A stretch of 64,000 bases of DNA from Agromyces salentinus (GTDB taxonomy: Bacteria > Actinomycetota > Actinomycetes > Actinomycetales > Microbacteriaceae). Location of the stretch: contig NZ_WBIR01000001.1 in NCBI RefSeq assembly GCF_009749395.1, positions 1-64,000 on the forward strand, in the 5' to 3' direction. The translations under genes were made by a program, and so were the position numbers. This document shows positions 8,737-19,563 of the stretch, piece after piece. Positions within the stretch are counted from its first letter, which is position 1, and each line of letters opens with the position of its first letter. The notes beneath the pieces were generated by a model. The model searched no databases and was not told where the DNA came from. It worked only from the letters and a program-made list of their open reading frames with translations.

Positions 8737-9468
8737 ATGTCCCAGTCCGTCACGCGCGCCGCGCACATCATCGACGCGATCGCCGCGGACCCCCGCACCG
8801 TCGCGGAGCTCGCCGAGGCGTTCGGGCTGCACCGCTCGACCATGTTCCGCGAGCTGCAGGCCCTCGAGGAGGTGGGCTGGGTGCGCCGACGCGGCACCGG
8901 GCGCTACGGCCTCGGCACCCGGCTCGCCGCCCTCTCGAAGGAGGCGCTCGACTCGCTCGACCTGCGCGAGGCCGGGGGCGATCATGTGCGCCGCCTGCAG
9001 CGGCGCACCGGCAACACCGTGCACCTCGCCGCCCTCATGGACCGCTCGATCGTCTACGTCGACAAGGCGGAGGACGAATCGGGCGTGCGCATGTACTCGC
9101 GCATCGGCAAGGCCGTGATCCCGTACTGCTCGGCGGTCGGCAAGGCGATCCTGGCCAACCTCGACGTCCCGCGCCGCGACGCCGTCCTCGACGGCGTCGT
9201 CTGGGAGCGGTTCACCGACCTCACCATCACCACCCGCGAACGCCTCGACGACGAGCTCGTGCGGGTGCGGGCCCGGGGCTGGGCCACCGACGACCGCGAG
9301 TTCGAGCCCTACGTCAATTGCCTCGCCGTCCCCATCGAGAGCCCGCTCGGCGTCGTGGGCGCGATCTCGGTGACCGCCGTCCGCGTGGTCGCCGACCTCG
9401 ACCGGCTGAAGACGTTCCTGCCCGCGCTGCGGGAAGCCGCCGACGCGATCTCGGCCGAGATCTCCTGA
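8737..9468 (+). CDS. IclR-family transcriptional regulator
   Basis: 243 aa. An N-terminal winged helix (about 5-60, recognition part FGLHRSTMFRELQALE) is followed by an IclR effector domain (about 75-240) with the expected GSAVGKAILANL-like stretch (YCSAVGKAILANL) and conserved C-terminal NCLAVPIESPLGVVGAISV. IclR proteins bind small carboxylates and control divergent catabolic genes. The ATG follows AAGGAGG 6-7 nt upstream and starts one base after the deacylase stop. It probably controls this island through the TGCAA palindromes at 5547-5572. Confidence 0.92.
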   Translation: MSQSVTRAAHIIDAIAADPRTVAELAEAFGLHRSTMFRELQALEEVGWVRRRGTGRYGLGTRLAALSKEALDSLDLREAGGDHVRRLQRRTGNTVHLAALMDRSIVYVDKAEDESGVRMYSRIGKAVIPYCSAVGKAILANLDVPRRDAVLDGVVWERFTDLTITTRERLDDELVRVRARGWATDDREFEPYVNCLAVPIESPLGVVGAISVTAVRVVADLDRLKTFLPALREAADAISAEIS

Positions 9469-9552
9469 ACCGCCTCGCCTCGCCCCGCCTCGCCTCGTCT
9501 CGACGAACAGACCTACCGACCGACCATCACGAAACCCCACCTGGAGGAACCC

Positions 9553-9936
9553 ATGTCCAAGACCGCCGTCACGCTCTCGAACGCACCCAAGCCCGCCGGC
9601 CCGTACAGCCACGGGGTCGTCGCGAACGGCTTCCTCTACACCGCCGGCTTCGGTCCGCAGGACCCGGCGACCGGGCTCGTCGTCGAGGGCGGTGCCGCCG
9701 AGCAGACCCGCCAGGTGCTCCGCAACATCGGCGCCGTGCTCGCGGAGTACGGCCTGACGTTCGACGACGTCGTGAAGGTCACCGCCCATCTCGAGGACCT
9801 CGCCGACTTCGCCGAGTACAACAAGGCCTACGCCGAGTTCTTCACCGAGCCCTACCCCGTGCGCACCACGGTCGGCTCGCGCCTCGCGAACATCCTCGTC
9901 GAGATCGACGTCGTCGCCGCCATTCCCCAGGACTGA
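9553..9936 (+). CDS. RidA family enamine/imine deaminase
   Basis: 127 aa, full length for the YjgF/YER057c/UK114 family. The conserved substrate-binding arginine is R104 in YPVRTTVGS, with the partner glutamate in VEIDVVA. RidA hydrolyses reactive 2-aminoacrylate-type intermediates released by PLP dehydratases, which matches the PLP lyase at the head of this operon. GGAGG lies 6 nt before the ATG. The 84-bp gap to iclR contains short CGCCTCG repeats. A strong hairpin ends the unit. Confidence 0.92.
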   Translation: MSKTAVTLSNAPKPAGPYSHGVVANGFLYTAGFGPQDPATGLVVEGGAAEQTRQVLRNIGAVLAEYGLTFDDVVKVTAHLEDLADFAEYNKAYAEFFTEPYPVRTTVGSRLANILVEIDVVAAIPQD

Positions 9937-9960
9937 CGGCCGGCACCTGCCCCGCGAACG

Positions 9961-9998
9961 ACGGATGCCCCGTGGCCGACCGGCCACGGGGCATCCGT
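9961..9998. terminator. Bidirectional terminator between ridA and asd
   Basis: A 17-bp perfect stem (9961-9977 with 9982-9998) and GACC loop lie between two convergent genes. The stem contains the GGATGCC/GGCATCC word that recurs all over the window. Short T-rich bases follow on the plus side. Confidence 0.8.
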
Positions 9999-10011
9999 TC
10001 GTGCTGGGGTG

Positions 10012-12553
<2,542 letters not shown>

Positions 12554-12611
12554 GTGGTCTCCAAGGGGTAGGAATGGCGCCGGATTGCACCTCGGAACGC
12601 CGGGAATCCCC

Positions 12612-12617
12612 ATCATA
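12612..12617 (-). promoter_or_regulatory. -10 box for lysC
   Basis: TATGAT on the minus strand, near consensus, about 58 nt before the lysC GTG. This leaves a leader of about 50 nt with a normal Shine-Dalgarno. No clear -35 element at 17 nt. Confidence 0.4.
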
Positions 12618-12654
12618 CGGCGGCGCGTATACGGCGCTCGCAATGTGACGGCGC

Positions 12655-12660
12655 TAGAGT
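12655..12660 (+). promoter_or_regulatory. -10 box, leaderless type, for the 12667 gene
   Basis: TAGAGT, then six bases, then ATG. No Shine-Dalgarno fits in the gap. Confidence 0.5.
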
Positions 12661-12666
12661 GCGGGC

Positions 12667-13167
12667 ATGGCTGAGGCGTTGGATCAGTGGTCCGAGTTCA
12701 ACGTCGCCATGCTCGGCGCGACCGCCGCCCTCGCGGGCCTGCTCATCGTCGCGATGTCGGTGAACATCGAGGCGATCATGAAGTCCGGGACCCTGCCGGC
12801 ACGCGCAGCGGCCTCGATCGCGACGCTCGTGCTCGCCATCGCGACCACCGCCCTCGCGCTCGCGCCCGGCCAGCCAGGCTGGGCGTTCGGGCTGGAGGTG
12901 CTCGCCGCCTCGATCGTGGTCGTCGGCTTCGCGATCCACGCTGCGCGCACGATCTCGCAGGACGAGGTGCACCGGGGCACCGCGCGCGAGCGGTTCGCCA
13001 AGTCCGCAGCGGCCCTGCTCGCCCCGTTCGTCTACCTCGCCGGCGGCATCCTCCTGCTCGCCGGCGCCACGACCGCGGGCCTCTGGCTGCTGGCCGTCGG
13101 GGCCATCGCGGCGATCGCGACGTCGATCCTGCTCGCGTGGGTCGTGCTCATCGAGGTGCTCCGCTGA
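12667..13167 (+). CDS. Small integral membrane protein, function unknown
   Basis: 166 aa with four to five hydrophobic segments (about 14-34, 47-67, 72-92, 115-135, 138-160) and no enzymatic motif. The C-terminal half is Ala/Leu-rich and probably forms two adjacent helices. Codon bias is strongly coding. It stands divergent from lysC with its own leaderless-type promoter, and only 30 bp separate it from the convergent NTF2-like gene. I do not recognise the family. Confidence 0.75.
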   Translation: MAEALDQWSEFNVAMLGATAALAGLLIVAMSVNIEAIMKSGTLPARAAASIATLVLAIATTALALAPGQPGWAFGLEVLAASIVVVGFAIHAARTISQDEVHRGTARERFAKSAAALLAPFVYLAGGILLLAGATTAGLWLLAVGAIAAIATSILLAWVVLIEVLR

Positions 13168-13197
13168 GCCGGACGACCTTCCCGTGGATGCCGGGGA

Positions 13198-13560
13198 TCA
13201 GCCCTTGTGCCCGCGCGGCATGTACCACTCCGTGAACTCGGTCGCCCGGCCGTCCTCGGCCAGACGGATGATCCAGAGGTTCAGGAAGTCCTCGCGCGCG
13301 GGGTAGACCGTGCGCCCCTGCACCAGCACCAGGTCGTCGTGTTCGTGCAGGATGCTCCAGTCGAACGCCCACGTGCCCGGTTCGTCGAGGTCGTCGAGCC
13401 AGCCGGCGACGATCGCCTCGTGGCCGACACGAGGCGGCGAGTCGGGGCTCGTCCGGTAGAGGGCGAGCTCGGTGAACAGGGCCGCGATGTCGGCGGGATC
13501 GTTGCTCTGCCAAGCCGCGACGTATCCCGAGACCCATTCGGCACCTCGACTGACCGCCAT
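13198..13560 (-). CDS. NTF2-like/SnoaL-like protein
   Basis: 120 aa from the ATG at 13560. The pattern VSGYVAAWQSNDPADIAALF followed by HEAIVAGW and a C-terminal strand-rich EFTEWYMP is typical of the NTF2-like (SnoaL/DUF4440) cone fold, which serves as a small-molecule binding or isomerase scaffold. No catalytic residues can be assigned. An upstream in-frame start (13686) would add 42 residues of poorly coding sequence and is unlikely. No good Shine-Dalgarno is visible. Confidence 0.7.
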   Translation of the reverse strand: MAVSRGAEWVSGYVAAWQSNDPADIAALFTELALYRTSPDSPPRVGHEAIVAGWLDDLDEPGTWAFDWSILHEHDDLVLVQGRTVYPAREDFLNLWIIRLAEDGRATEFTEWYMPRGHKG

Positions 13561-13719
13561 GGACCAAGTCCACTCGACCAGCGTTCGCGCGTCAAGCCCA
13601 CCCGGCCGGACGTCATCGCCGGTGTCGTCCGCGTCACCGGTGTCGCCGACATTCTTCGGCGGCAGCGCGCCGATCCGGTTCGGCAACCGACATCGGAAGC
13701 CGCCGGATGGCGGGCTCTC

Positions 13720-13791
13720 CCGGCGTCAGCCGCCGGGATCCCGGCCGACAGGCGTCAGCCGACGGGCGTCAGCCGACGGGATTCAGCCGAC
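13720..13791. repeat. Tandem 14-bp repeats at the recR 3' end
   Basis: Three head-to-tail 14-bp units of the form GGGCGTCAGCCGAC (13750-13763, 13764-13777, 13778-13791; the last is degenerate as GGGATTCAGCCGAC), plus a further related copy near 13720-13733. The final unit includes the recR stop codon, so recR's C-terminus partly coincides with the repeat. Confidence 0.7.
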
Positions 13792-14379
13792 GACACGTCG
13801 CCCCTCGAACGCGCGACCGAGGGTGACCTCGTCGGCGTACTCGAGATCGCCGCCGACGGGCAGGCCCGAGGCGAGCCGGGTGACCCGGATCTCGAGGGTG
13901 GTGAGCAGGCGGCTGAGGTAGGTCGCCGTCGCCTCGCCCTCGAGGTTGGGATCGGTCGCGATGATGACCTCGGTGACCGTGCCGTCGGCGAGCCGCTGCA
14001 TCAACTGTCGGATGCGCAGCTCGTCGGGACCGATGCCGTCGATCGGGCTGATCGCCCCGCCCAGCACGTGGTAGAGGCCACGGAACTCGCGCGTGCGCTC
14101 GATGGCGACCACGTCTTTCGCCTCTTCGACGACGCAGATGAGCGCCGGGTCGCGGCGCGGATCGCGGCAGATTCCGCAGGTCTGCTGCTCGGAGACGTTG
14201 CCGCAGATCTCGCAGAACCGGACCTTGTCACGCACCTCGCTGAGGATCTCGGCGAGGCGGCTCACGTCGAACTGCTCGGTCTGCACGATGTGGAACGCGA
14301 TGCGCTGGGCCGACTTCGGACCGATGCCCGGAAGCCTCCCCAGTTCGTCGATGAGTTCTTGGACGATGCCCTCGTACAC
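13783..14379 (-). CDS. recR: Recombination mediator protein RecR
   Basis: 198 aa, standard length. Helix-hairpin-helix region [11 protein letters not shown] (16-26), a C4 zinc finger (C56, C59, C68, C71) and a Toprim domain (about 78-175, [12 protein letters not shown]) with the Walker-B-like C-terminal segment. RecR works with RecO and RecF to load RecA on gaps. The start is GTG at 14379, three bases after the dnaX stop, the common dnaX-recR order; an ybaB/EbfC gene, often found between them, is absent here. Confidence 0.97.
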   Translation of the reverse strand: MYEGIVQELIDELGRLPGIGPKSAQRIAFHIVQTEQFDVSRLAEILSEVRDKVRFCEICGNVSEQQTCGICRDPRRDPALICVVEEAKDVVAIERTREFRGLYHVLGGAISPIDGIGPDELRIRQLMQRLADGTVTEVIIATDPNLEGEATATYLSRLLTTLEIRVTRLASGLPVGGDLEYADEVTLGRAFEGRRVVG

Positions 14380-14382
14380 GCG

Positions 14383-16908
14383 CTAGCTCCGTTCACCGAA
14401 GCCGGGGCGCGCGGGCGCCTCGACCTCTTCGAGGAAGGTGGCGCCGAGGACCTCGCGCACCACGGCCTCGCCGTATCGCTGGATGCCGCCCTGCGTCGTC
14501 GCGTTCGCGACGGACCCGGACGCACGAGATGCCGATGCGCTCGTCGACGGGGACGCCGCCTGGTCGGCGCGGGCCGGCCGGCGGTCGGTGGCGGATCGAC
14601 GGTCCGCTGCTGCCGGCGGCGCCGAGCCGGTCGGCGACTCGTCGCCGGGCACGCCGCGATCGAAGTCGGGATCGAAGGGCGGCTCATCGTCGAACGGAGG
14701 CGCGTCCACGTCGTCGGGCACGGGAGTCGTGTCGGGCACCCTCGCGAGGTCGGACGCCCCCTCGGCTGCGGCCTGCACCTCGCGCGGGGCGACGGCCGAG
14801 ACCGGCGCCTCGGCCTCGCGCACCGCGGTCAACACGGCGGTCGAGGCACCGGATGCCTCGGCAGCAACGTCATCGCGCGGGATGGCCACGGTCGCCCACG
14901 AATCGACCGGCCCCGACGGCCCTGCAGCGGGCGACGCCTGCCCGGGCGACGCCGACCGTGCTGGAGCAGGCGCAGACGCTGCAGGCCCCGTGCGCTTCGG
15001 CGCCGACGCGGTGGGAGTCGACGCGGCAGGTGATGAGCCGGACGGCCCCGAGGCGGAGGAGGTCGCAGGCGCCGGCTCGGAACCGGTGCCACCGGCCGGC
15101 CCCTTCGCCGGGGCCGGCTCGTTCGCTCGCGGCGCGGATGGCTCGGGCGGTGCGGCCGACGGCGTCGGCGGCGCCTGGCCGCCGATCACGCGAGGGATGA
15201 ACTTGACCTGCACGCCGAGCACCTCGGCGATCGCAGCGCGCAGGAGCTCGGCCGGGCTCTGCACCCCTGCGCTGCCCTTGAGGTCGTTCACGTCGTTCTG
15301 GCTGGGGAATCCGAGGACGAGCACGTCGCCCTCGGAGCGATACTCGATGACCTGTGCCGTGAGCGCCGCCATCCAGGCGGTGCGCTTGACGCGCTGCAGT
15401 GCCGAGAGCACCTCGGGCCATGCGTCGCGCATCTGCTGGAGGGTGACCGGCCCGACTGGCCGTGCCGCCACGGGAGCCGCGGCCCCGGGCGACGGCTCCG
15501 TCGACGCGGACGGCGCCTCCTCACCGGTGGGCTCGGGGACCGAGGCGGCGGCGGCAAGCGTCCGGGCGGCGTCGGCGACGTCGACCTCGGGAGTGCCGAC
15601 GGGTGACGAACCGCCGTCGCGAACCGGTGCCGGAACAGCGGCCGCGGGTGCCGCGACCCGGGGAGCAGCCGGAGTGCGCGGGGCCTCAGCCGGAGCGGTT
15701 CCGGTCGCCGGCACCGCCGGTGCGCCCGGCCCCGCGGCGTCGGTCACGCCGACCCGTCGCTCGAGTCGCTCGACGCGGGCGAGCGCACCGCGCTGGGTGT
15801 CGTCGGCCGCCGGGACGAGCACTCGGGCGAGCATGAGCTCCAGGTGCAGGCGCGGGGACGTCGCACCGCTCATCTCGGTGAGGGTCTGGTTGACGAGATC
15901 GGCCACGCGCGAGAGTTCGGCCGCACCGAACGCGGCGGCCTGGGTGCCCATGCGAGCGAGTTCGTCGGCCGGCACGCCGCGCAGCACGGCCGCCGCGGCC
16001 TGCGGGGTCGACGCGGCGACGACGATGAGATCGCGCAGGCGCTCGAGCAGGTCCTCGACGAAGCGCCGTGGATCCTGACCGGTCTGCACGACTCGGTCGG
16101 CGGCTGCGAAGGCGCCGGCGGCGTCACCTCGCCCGACGGCGTCGACGACCTCGTCGAGCAGCGCGCCGTGCGTGTAGCCGAGCAGCGCGACGGCCCGCTC
16201 GTAGTCGATGCTCGTGCCCTCGGACCCCGCGATGAGCTGGTCGAGCAGCGAGAGCGTGTCTCGGGGCGACCCGCCTCCCGCTCGGACCACGAGCGGCAGC
16301 ACGCCGGGCGCGACCTCGACCCCCTCTTCGGTGCAGAGCTGCTGCACGTACTCGAGCATCGGGCCGGGCGGCACGAGGCGGAACGGATAGTGGTGGGTGC
16401 GCGAGCGGATGGTGCCGAGCACCTTGTCGGGCTCCGTCGTGGCGAAGATGAACTTCACGTGCTCGGGCGGCTCCTCGACGAGCTTCAGCAGCGCGTTGAA
16501 GCCCTGCGGCGTCACCATGTGCGCCTCGTCGAGGATGAAGATCTTGTAGCGATCGCGCGCCGGAGCGAACACGGCGCGCTCGCGCAGGTCGCGCGCGTCG
16601 TCGACGCCGTTGTGGCTCGCGGCGTCGATCTCGACGACGTCGAGCGACCCGCCGCCGCCACGCGCGAGCTCGACGCAGCTCGGGCAGGTGCCACACGGGA
16701 CATCTGTCGGGCCCTCTGCGCAGTTCAGGCAGCGGGCGAGGATGCGGGCCGAGGTCGTCTTGCCGCAGCCGCGCGGGCCGCTGAACAGGTACGCGTGATT
16801 GACGCGGTCGGTGCGCAGCGCCGTCATGAGCGGATCGGTCACCTGCGACTGTCCGATCATCTCGGCGAACGTCTCAGGCCGATAACGGCGATACAGGGCG
16901 GTGACCAC
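14383..16908 (-). CDS. dnaX: DNA polymerase III subunit gamma/tau
   Basis: 841 aa. AAA+ clamp-loader ATPase with Walker A GPRGCGKT (44-51), a zinc module with cysteines at 60, 63, 72, 75 and 78, and DEAH in the Walker B position. Domain III is followed by two long Pro/Ala/Ser-rich linkers (about 385-485 and 590-830), with a folded tau-type segment (about 490-590) between them. The GTG at 16908 is preceded by TAACAT at a 6-nt distance, a leaderless start. I see no slippery sequence that would make a separate gamma form. Confidence 0.97.
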   Translation of the reverse strand: MVTALYRRYRPETFAEMIGQSQVTDPLMTALRTDRVNHAYLFSGPRGCGKTTSARILARCLNCAEGPTDVPCGTCPSCVELARGGGGSLDVVEIDAASHNGVDDARDLRERAVFAPARDRYKIFILDEAHMVTPQGFNALLKLVEEPPEHVKFIFATTEPDKVLGTIRSRTHHYPFRLVPPGPMLEYVQQLCTEEGVEVAPGVLPLVVRAGGGSPRDTLSLLDQLIAGSEGTSIDYERAVALLGYTHGALLDEVVDAVGRGDAAGAFAAADRVVQTGQDPRRFVEDLLERLRDLIVVAASTPQAAAAVLRGVPADELARMGTQAAAFGAAELSRVADLVNQTLTEMSGATSPRLHLELMLARVLVPAADDTQRGALARVERLERRVGVTDAAGPGAPAVPATGTAPAEAPRTPAAPRVAAPAAAVPAPVRDGGSSPVGTPEVDVADAARTLAAAASVPEPTGEEAPSASTEPSPGAAAPVAARPVGPVTLQQMRDAWPEVLSALQRVKRTAWMAALTAQVIEYRSEGDVLVLGFPSQNDVNDLKGSAGVQSPAELLRAAIAEVLGVQVKFIPRVIGGQAPPTPSAAPPEPSAPRANEPAPAKGPAGGTGSEPAPATSSASGPSGSSPAASTPTASAPKRTGPAASAPAPARSASPGQASPAAGPSGPVDSWATVAIPRDDVAAEASGASTAVLTAVREAEAPVSAVAPREVQAAAEGASDLARVPDTTPVPDDVDAPPFDDEPPFDPDFDRGVPGDESPTGSAPPAAADRRSATDRRPARADQAASPSTSASASRASGSVANATTQGGIQRYGEAVVREVLGATFLEEVEAPARPGFGERS

Positions 16909-16914
16909 GGCTCA

Positions 16915-16920
16915 ATGTTA
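16915..16920 (-). promoter_or_regulatory. -10 box of dnaX, leaderless type
   Basis: TAACAT on the minus strand, six bases before the GTG of dnaX, in the 78-bp region shared with the divergent DksA-like gene. Confidence 0.5.
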
Positions 16921-16986
16921 GTTGCCGCGTCCGACACTCGGACCGGTCGCCTCGGGCGTAACATGCGGTGACCGAAGGGGGACGGC

Positions 16987-17361
16987 ATGACGGCGACGAT
17001 GATGACACCGGCACAGCTCGCGAGATTCGAGGCGAGGCTCCTCGCAGAGCGGGCCGACGCAGAGGAGCGCCTCGCCGAGTTCGACGGCGTGATGACCGAG
17101 GTGCGCATCGCCAGGACCGACGCCACGGCCGACGACGAGCACGACCCCGAGGGGCCGACGATGACCCAGGAGTGGTCGCAGCGCAGCGCCGTGCTCGCCG
17201 ATGTGCGCGCCGAGCTGGCCGACGTCGACCGCGCCATCGCCCGCATCGCGAACGGCAGCTACGGGGTCTGCACGAACTGCGGCAAGCGCATCACGGTCGC
17301 GCGGCTCGATGCGCGCCCGACCGCCGAGCTCTGCATCGACTGCGCCCGCCAGGCGCGCTGA
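16987..17361 (+). CDS. DksA/TraR-family zinc-finger protein
   Basis: 124 aa. Residues 8-85 form a long helical, coiled-coil-like region; the C-terminus has a C4 zinc finger (C95, C98, C116, C119; CTNCGKRI and LCIDCA). The family includes DksA, which enters the RNA polymerase secondary channel with ppGpp, but short actinobacterial members often lack the acidic DxxDxA tip, and I see no exact tip here. AAGGGGG lies 5 nt before the ATG. Divergent from dnaX. Confidence 0.85.
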   Translation: MTATMMTPAQLARFEARLLAERADAEERLAEFDGVMTEVRIARTDATADDEHDPEGPTMTQEWSQRSAVLADVRAELADVDRAIARIANGSYGVCTNCGKRITVARLDARPTAELCIDCARQAR

Positions 17362-17403
17362 GCCCCCGCACCACCTCGCACCGAGGGGATGCCGCGGCAC
17401 GGG

Positions 17404-18750
17404 TCACGTCGATGCCGGCGCCGCCTCCGACTGCGACGCCGTCGAGAGCCCGGCGAAACCTCGGACGAAGAGCGGGCTCGCGGCGAGCACCAGGTAGAGG
17501 CTCGCGGCCGTGACGAGGGTCGGGGTCAGGCCGAGCTGCTCGACCGCGAGGCCCCCGAGCAGTGCACCGAGCGGCATCGAGGCCGCCACGCCGGCGGTCA
17601 CCGCACCGAAGACCCTCGCCCGCATGCCGTCGGGCACCTCCCGGTACATCGCCGTGGCGATCATCGGGTTCAGCATGCCCGCGGCCAGACCCGATCCGAC
17701 GAGCACCACGAGCAGCACCGGCAGGGGCACGTGCAGCGCCATCGCGAGGTAGGGCGGCACGCCCGCGAGGATGAAGCAGGCCGCGAACACCACGCGTCCC
17801 GACCACCGGTGCCCGGTCCGGCCGAACACCGCGGAACCCGTGAGCGCTCCCCCGGCGAAGCACGCGACCATGCCGCCGAGCAGCGCCGGTTCGCCGAGCA
17901 CCTCGGTCGCGTACACGGGCTTCAGCACCGTCATGCCCGCAGCATCGATCGCGTTGGTCAGGGTCACGAGCAGCACGACGGCGAGCAGCAGCGGCGAGCG
18001 CATGATGAACCGGATGCCGGCGACGAATCCGCCCCGCACCGTGTCGTTCTCGGCGAGCGCCTCAGGCGCGGTGGCTGCCGCGCGCGGCACCAGGCAGAGC
18101 ACGAGCAGCGCCGAGACGAGGAAGCCCGCCGCGTCGAACAGGAGCGCCGGCATCGGGCCGGCGAGCGCGAGCGCCGCCCCCGCGATGCCGGCTCCGATCA
18201 GCGTGGCGGTGCGTTGCACCGTCGACTGCACGCCTGCGGCGCGGGCGAGCGGGATCCGAGCGAGGGCCGCGAGGTCGGGCACGAGCACCGTCTTGGCCGT
18301 GTCGCCCGGCGGATCGAGCAGCCCGCCGAGGAACACCAGGGCGAGCAGGACCCCGAAGTGCAGGCCGACGGTCGCCGCGAGCACGGGGATCGCCACGATG
18401 GTCAGCCCGCTCGCGAGATCGGCGACGACGCTCGACACCCGGTAGCCGAACCGGTCGACGAGCACGCCTCCGAGCGCGCCGCCGATGACGAGGGGCACCG
18501 TCGCGAAGACGCCCGCGACGCCGGCCGCGAGCGGCGAGCCGGTCTGCTGCAGGGCGATGATCGGGATGGCGATGAGCGCGATCGCGTTTCCCGAGAGCGA
18601 GAAGAACTGCGCCGTGAACAGTGCCACGATCGGCAGGCGCCGGCGCGAGGCATCCGTCATCGGGTGGCGCTCGGGCACGCCCGGCGCGCCCAGGTCGACC
18701 GACTCGATGCTCGCATGGGGCCCGGCGGAGGGCGCGGACTCTCCGGTCAT
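17404..18750 (-). CDS. MFS efflux transporter
   Basis: 448 aa with about 12 hydrophobic segments. DxxG/R-type cytoplasmic loop motif GGVLVDRFGYRVS after TM2 and DGMRARVFGAVTAG in the second half fit drug-exporting major facilitator proteins. The ATG at 18750 overlaps the TGA of the arsR gene (ATGA), so regulator and transporter are one unit. A second ATG at 18660 (MTDASRRR) would remove about 30 hydrophilic residues and is equally plausible. Substrate cannot be inferred; the ArsR partner lacks an obvious metal site. Confidence 0.88.
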   Translation of the reverse strand: MTGESAPSAGPHASIESVDLGAPGVPERHPMTDASRRRLPIVALFTAQFFSLSGNAIALIAIPIIALQQTGSPLAAGVAGVFATVPLVIGGALGGVLVDRFGYRVSSVVADLASGLTIVAIPVLAATVGLHFGVLLALVFLGGLLDPPGDTAKTVLVPDLAALARIPLARAAGVQSTVQRTATLIGAGIAGAALALAGPMPALLFDAAGFLVSALLVLCLVPRAAATAPEALAENDTVRGGFVAGIRFIMRSPLLLAVVLLVTLTNAIDAAGMTVLKPVYATEVLGEPALLGGMVACFAGGALTGSAVFGRTGHRWSGRVVFAACFILAGVPPYLAMALHVPLPVLLVVLVGSGLAAGMLNPMIATAMYREVPDGMRARVFGAVTAGVAASMPLGALLGGLAVEQLGLTPTLVTAASLYLVLAASPLFVRGFAGLSTASQSEAAPAST

Positions 18751-19385
18751 GCTGCGCTCCGCGGGAACACGTGCGTGATCCACCGCACGAGACGCGTGCC
18801 GGGCCTCGCCTCGCGCCCGCGCGCCCACCACTTCTCGTGCACCGCGTCGAGTTCCGCGGTGAGCTCGCGCATCTCGTCGATCGTGAGGTGGGCGGCGCCG
18901 TCGCTCGAGTCCGACGCGGCGACCCAGTCGGCGTCGAGCGCCATCTCTGCGTCGAGCGCATCGAGGAGTTCGCGGTGGTACGACTCGAGCACCGTGCGCC
19001 GCATGGCCTCGGATGCCTCGCGGCGATCGGGATCGTCGAGGAACTCCTCGGCACGCATCACGGTCATCTCGTGGGCGGACTTCCACCAGCGTTCGCGTCC
19101 GTCGCGCTCGCGCTCGGGTGCCGGCACCACGAATCCGTGCTTGGCCAGCGTGCCGAGGTGGTAGCTGACGGATCCGGATGCCGCTCCCGTCGCCTGCACG
19201 AGCATGCCGACCGAATGCGGGCCTCCGGTGCGCAGGAGGCCCAGGATCCGCAGGCGCAGTGGATGCGCGAGCGCCCGCATCGAGCCCGCATCGTGCAGGC
19301 CGATGCGGCCCTCGGTCATGGCCTCAACGGCCTGACCGGGCTCGGCCGTCTGCCCCTCGTCCGCGTCAGCGCCTCTGGTGTCCAT
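18747..19385 (-). CDS. ArsR-type winged-helix transcriptional regulator
   Basis: 212 aa. The winged helix runs from about 30 to 100 (MRALAHPLRLRILGLL, then ASGSVSYHLGTLAKHGFV as recognition part). The C-terminal half is helical and lacks the CxC or histidine clusters of metal sensors, so a non-metal ligand is likely. It heads an operon with the MFS exporter. The ATG is preceded at 6 nt by TAGCCT (leaderless type) and by a palindromic operator that overlaps the promoter, which suggests autorepression. Confidence 0.88.
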   Translation of the reverse strand: MDTRGADADEGQTAEPGQAVEAMTEGRIGLHDAGSMRALAHPLRLRILGLLRTGGPHSVGMLVQATGAASGSVSYHLGTLAKHGFVVPAPERERDGRERWWKSAHEMTVMRAEEFLDDPDRREASEAMRRTVLESYHRELLDALDAEMALDADWVAASDSSDGAAHLTIDEMRELTAELDAVHEKWWARGREARPGTRLVRWITHVFPRSAA

Positions 19386-19391
19386 GCGGCA

Positions 19392-19397
19392 AGGCTA
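19392..19397 (-). promoter_or_regulatory. -10 box of arsR-MFS operon, leaderless type
   Basis: TAGCCT on the minus strand, six bases before the ATG at 19385. A TTGTGC hexamer lies 17 bp further upstream, inside the operator, as a possible -35 box. Confidence 0.5.
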
Positions 19398-19402
19398 GTT
19401 CA

Positions 19403-19430
19403 GCAAGAACTCTTGCACAACAGTTCTTGC
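19403..19430. promoter_or_regulatory. Palindromic operator at the arsR promoter
   Basis: GCAAGA-AC-TCTTGC (19403-19416) is a near-gapless palindrome, and its left arm GCAAGAACT also pairs with AGTTCTTGC at 19422-19430. The three half-sites cover the expected -35 position of the arsR promoter, the usual place for an ArsR-family repressor. Confidence 0.7.
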
Positions 19431-19563
19431 GGAATTTCGCGAGCGCTACCGAACTCAGCAGGCGCAGCCCGAGGAGCGCCCGGCGGGACGCGACATCCGG
19501 GATCTCCTGACTTCGCCGCCATCGCGACCGCGCGACCAGCCGGGACGGCGCCCGGCCGACAGG

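Noticed and set aside
9470-9510. CGCCTCG repeats as a regulatory element
   Set aside because: Short, imperfect and within a GC-rich gap; no symmetry or match to neighbouring sites.
13720-13791. CRISPR-like repeat array
   Set aside because: Units are 14 bp, directly abutting, without spacers, and no cas genes are near.
14383-16908. Programmed frameshift making a gamma subunit of DnaX
   Set aside because: No A-rich slippery heptamer followed by a stop in the -1 frame is visible in this GC-rich gene.
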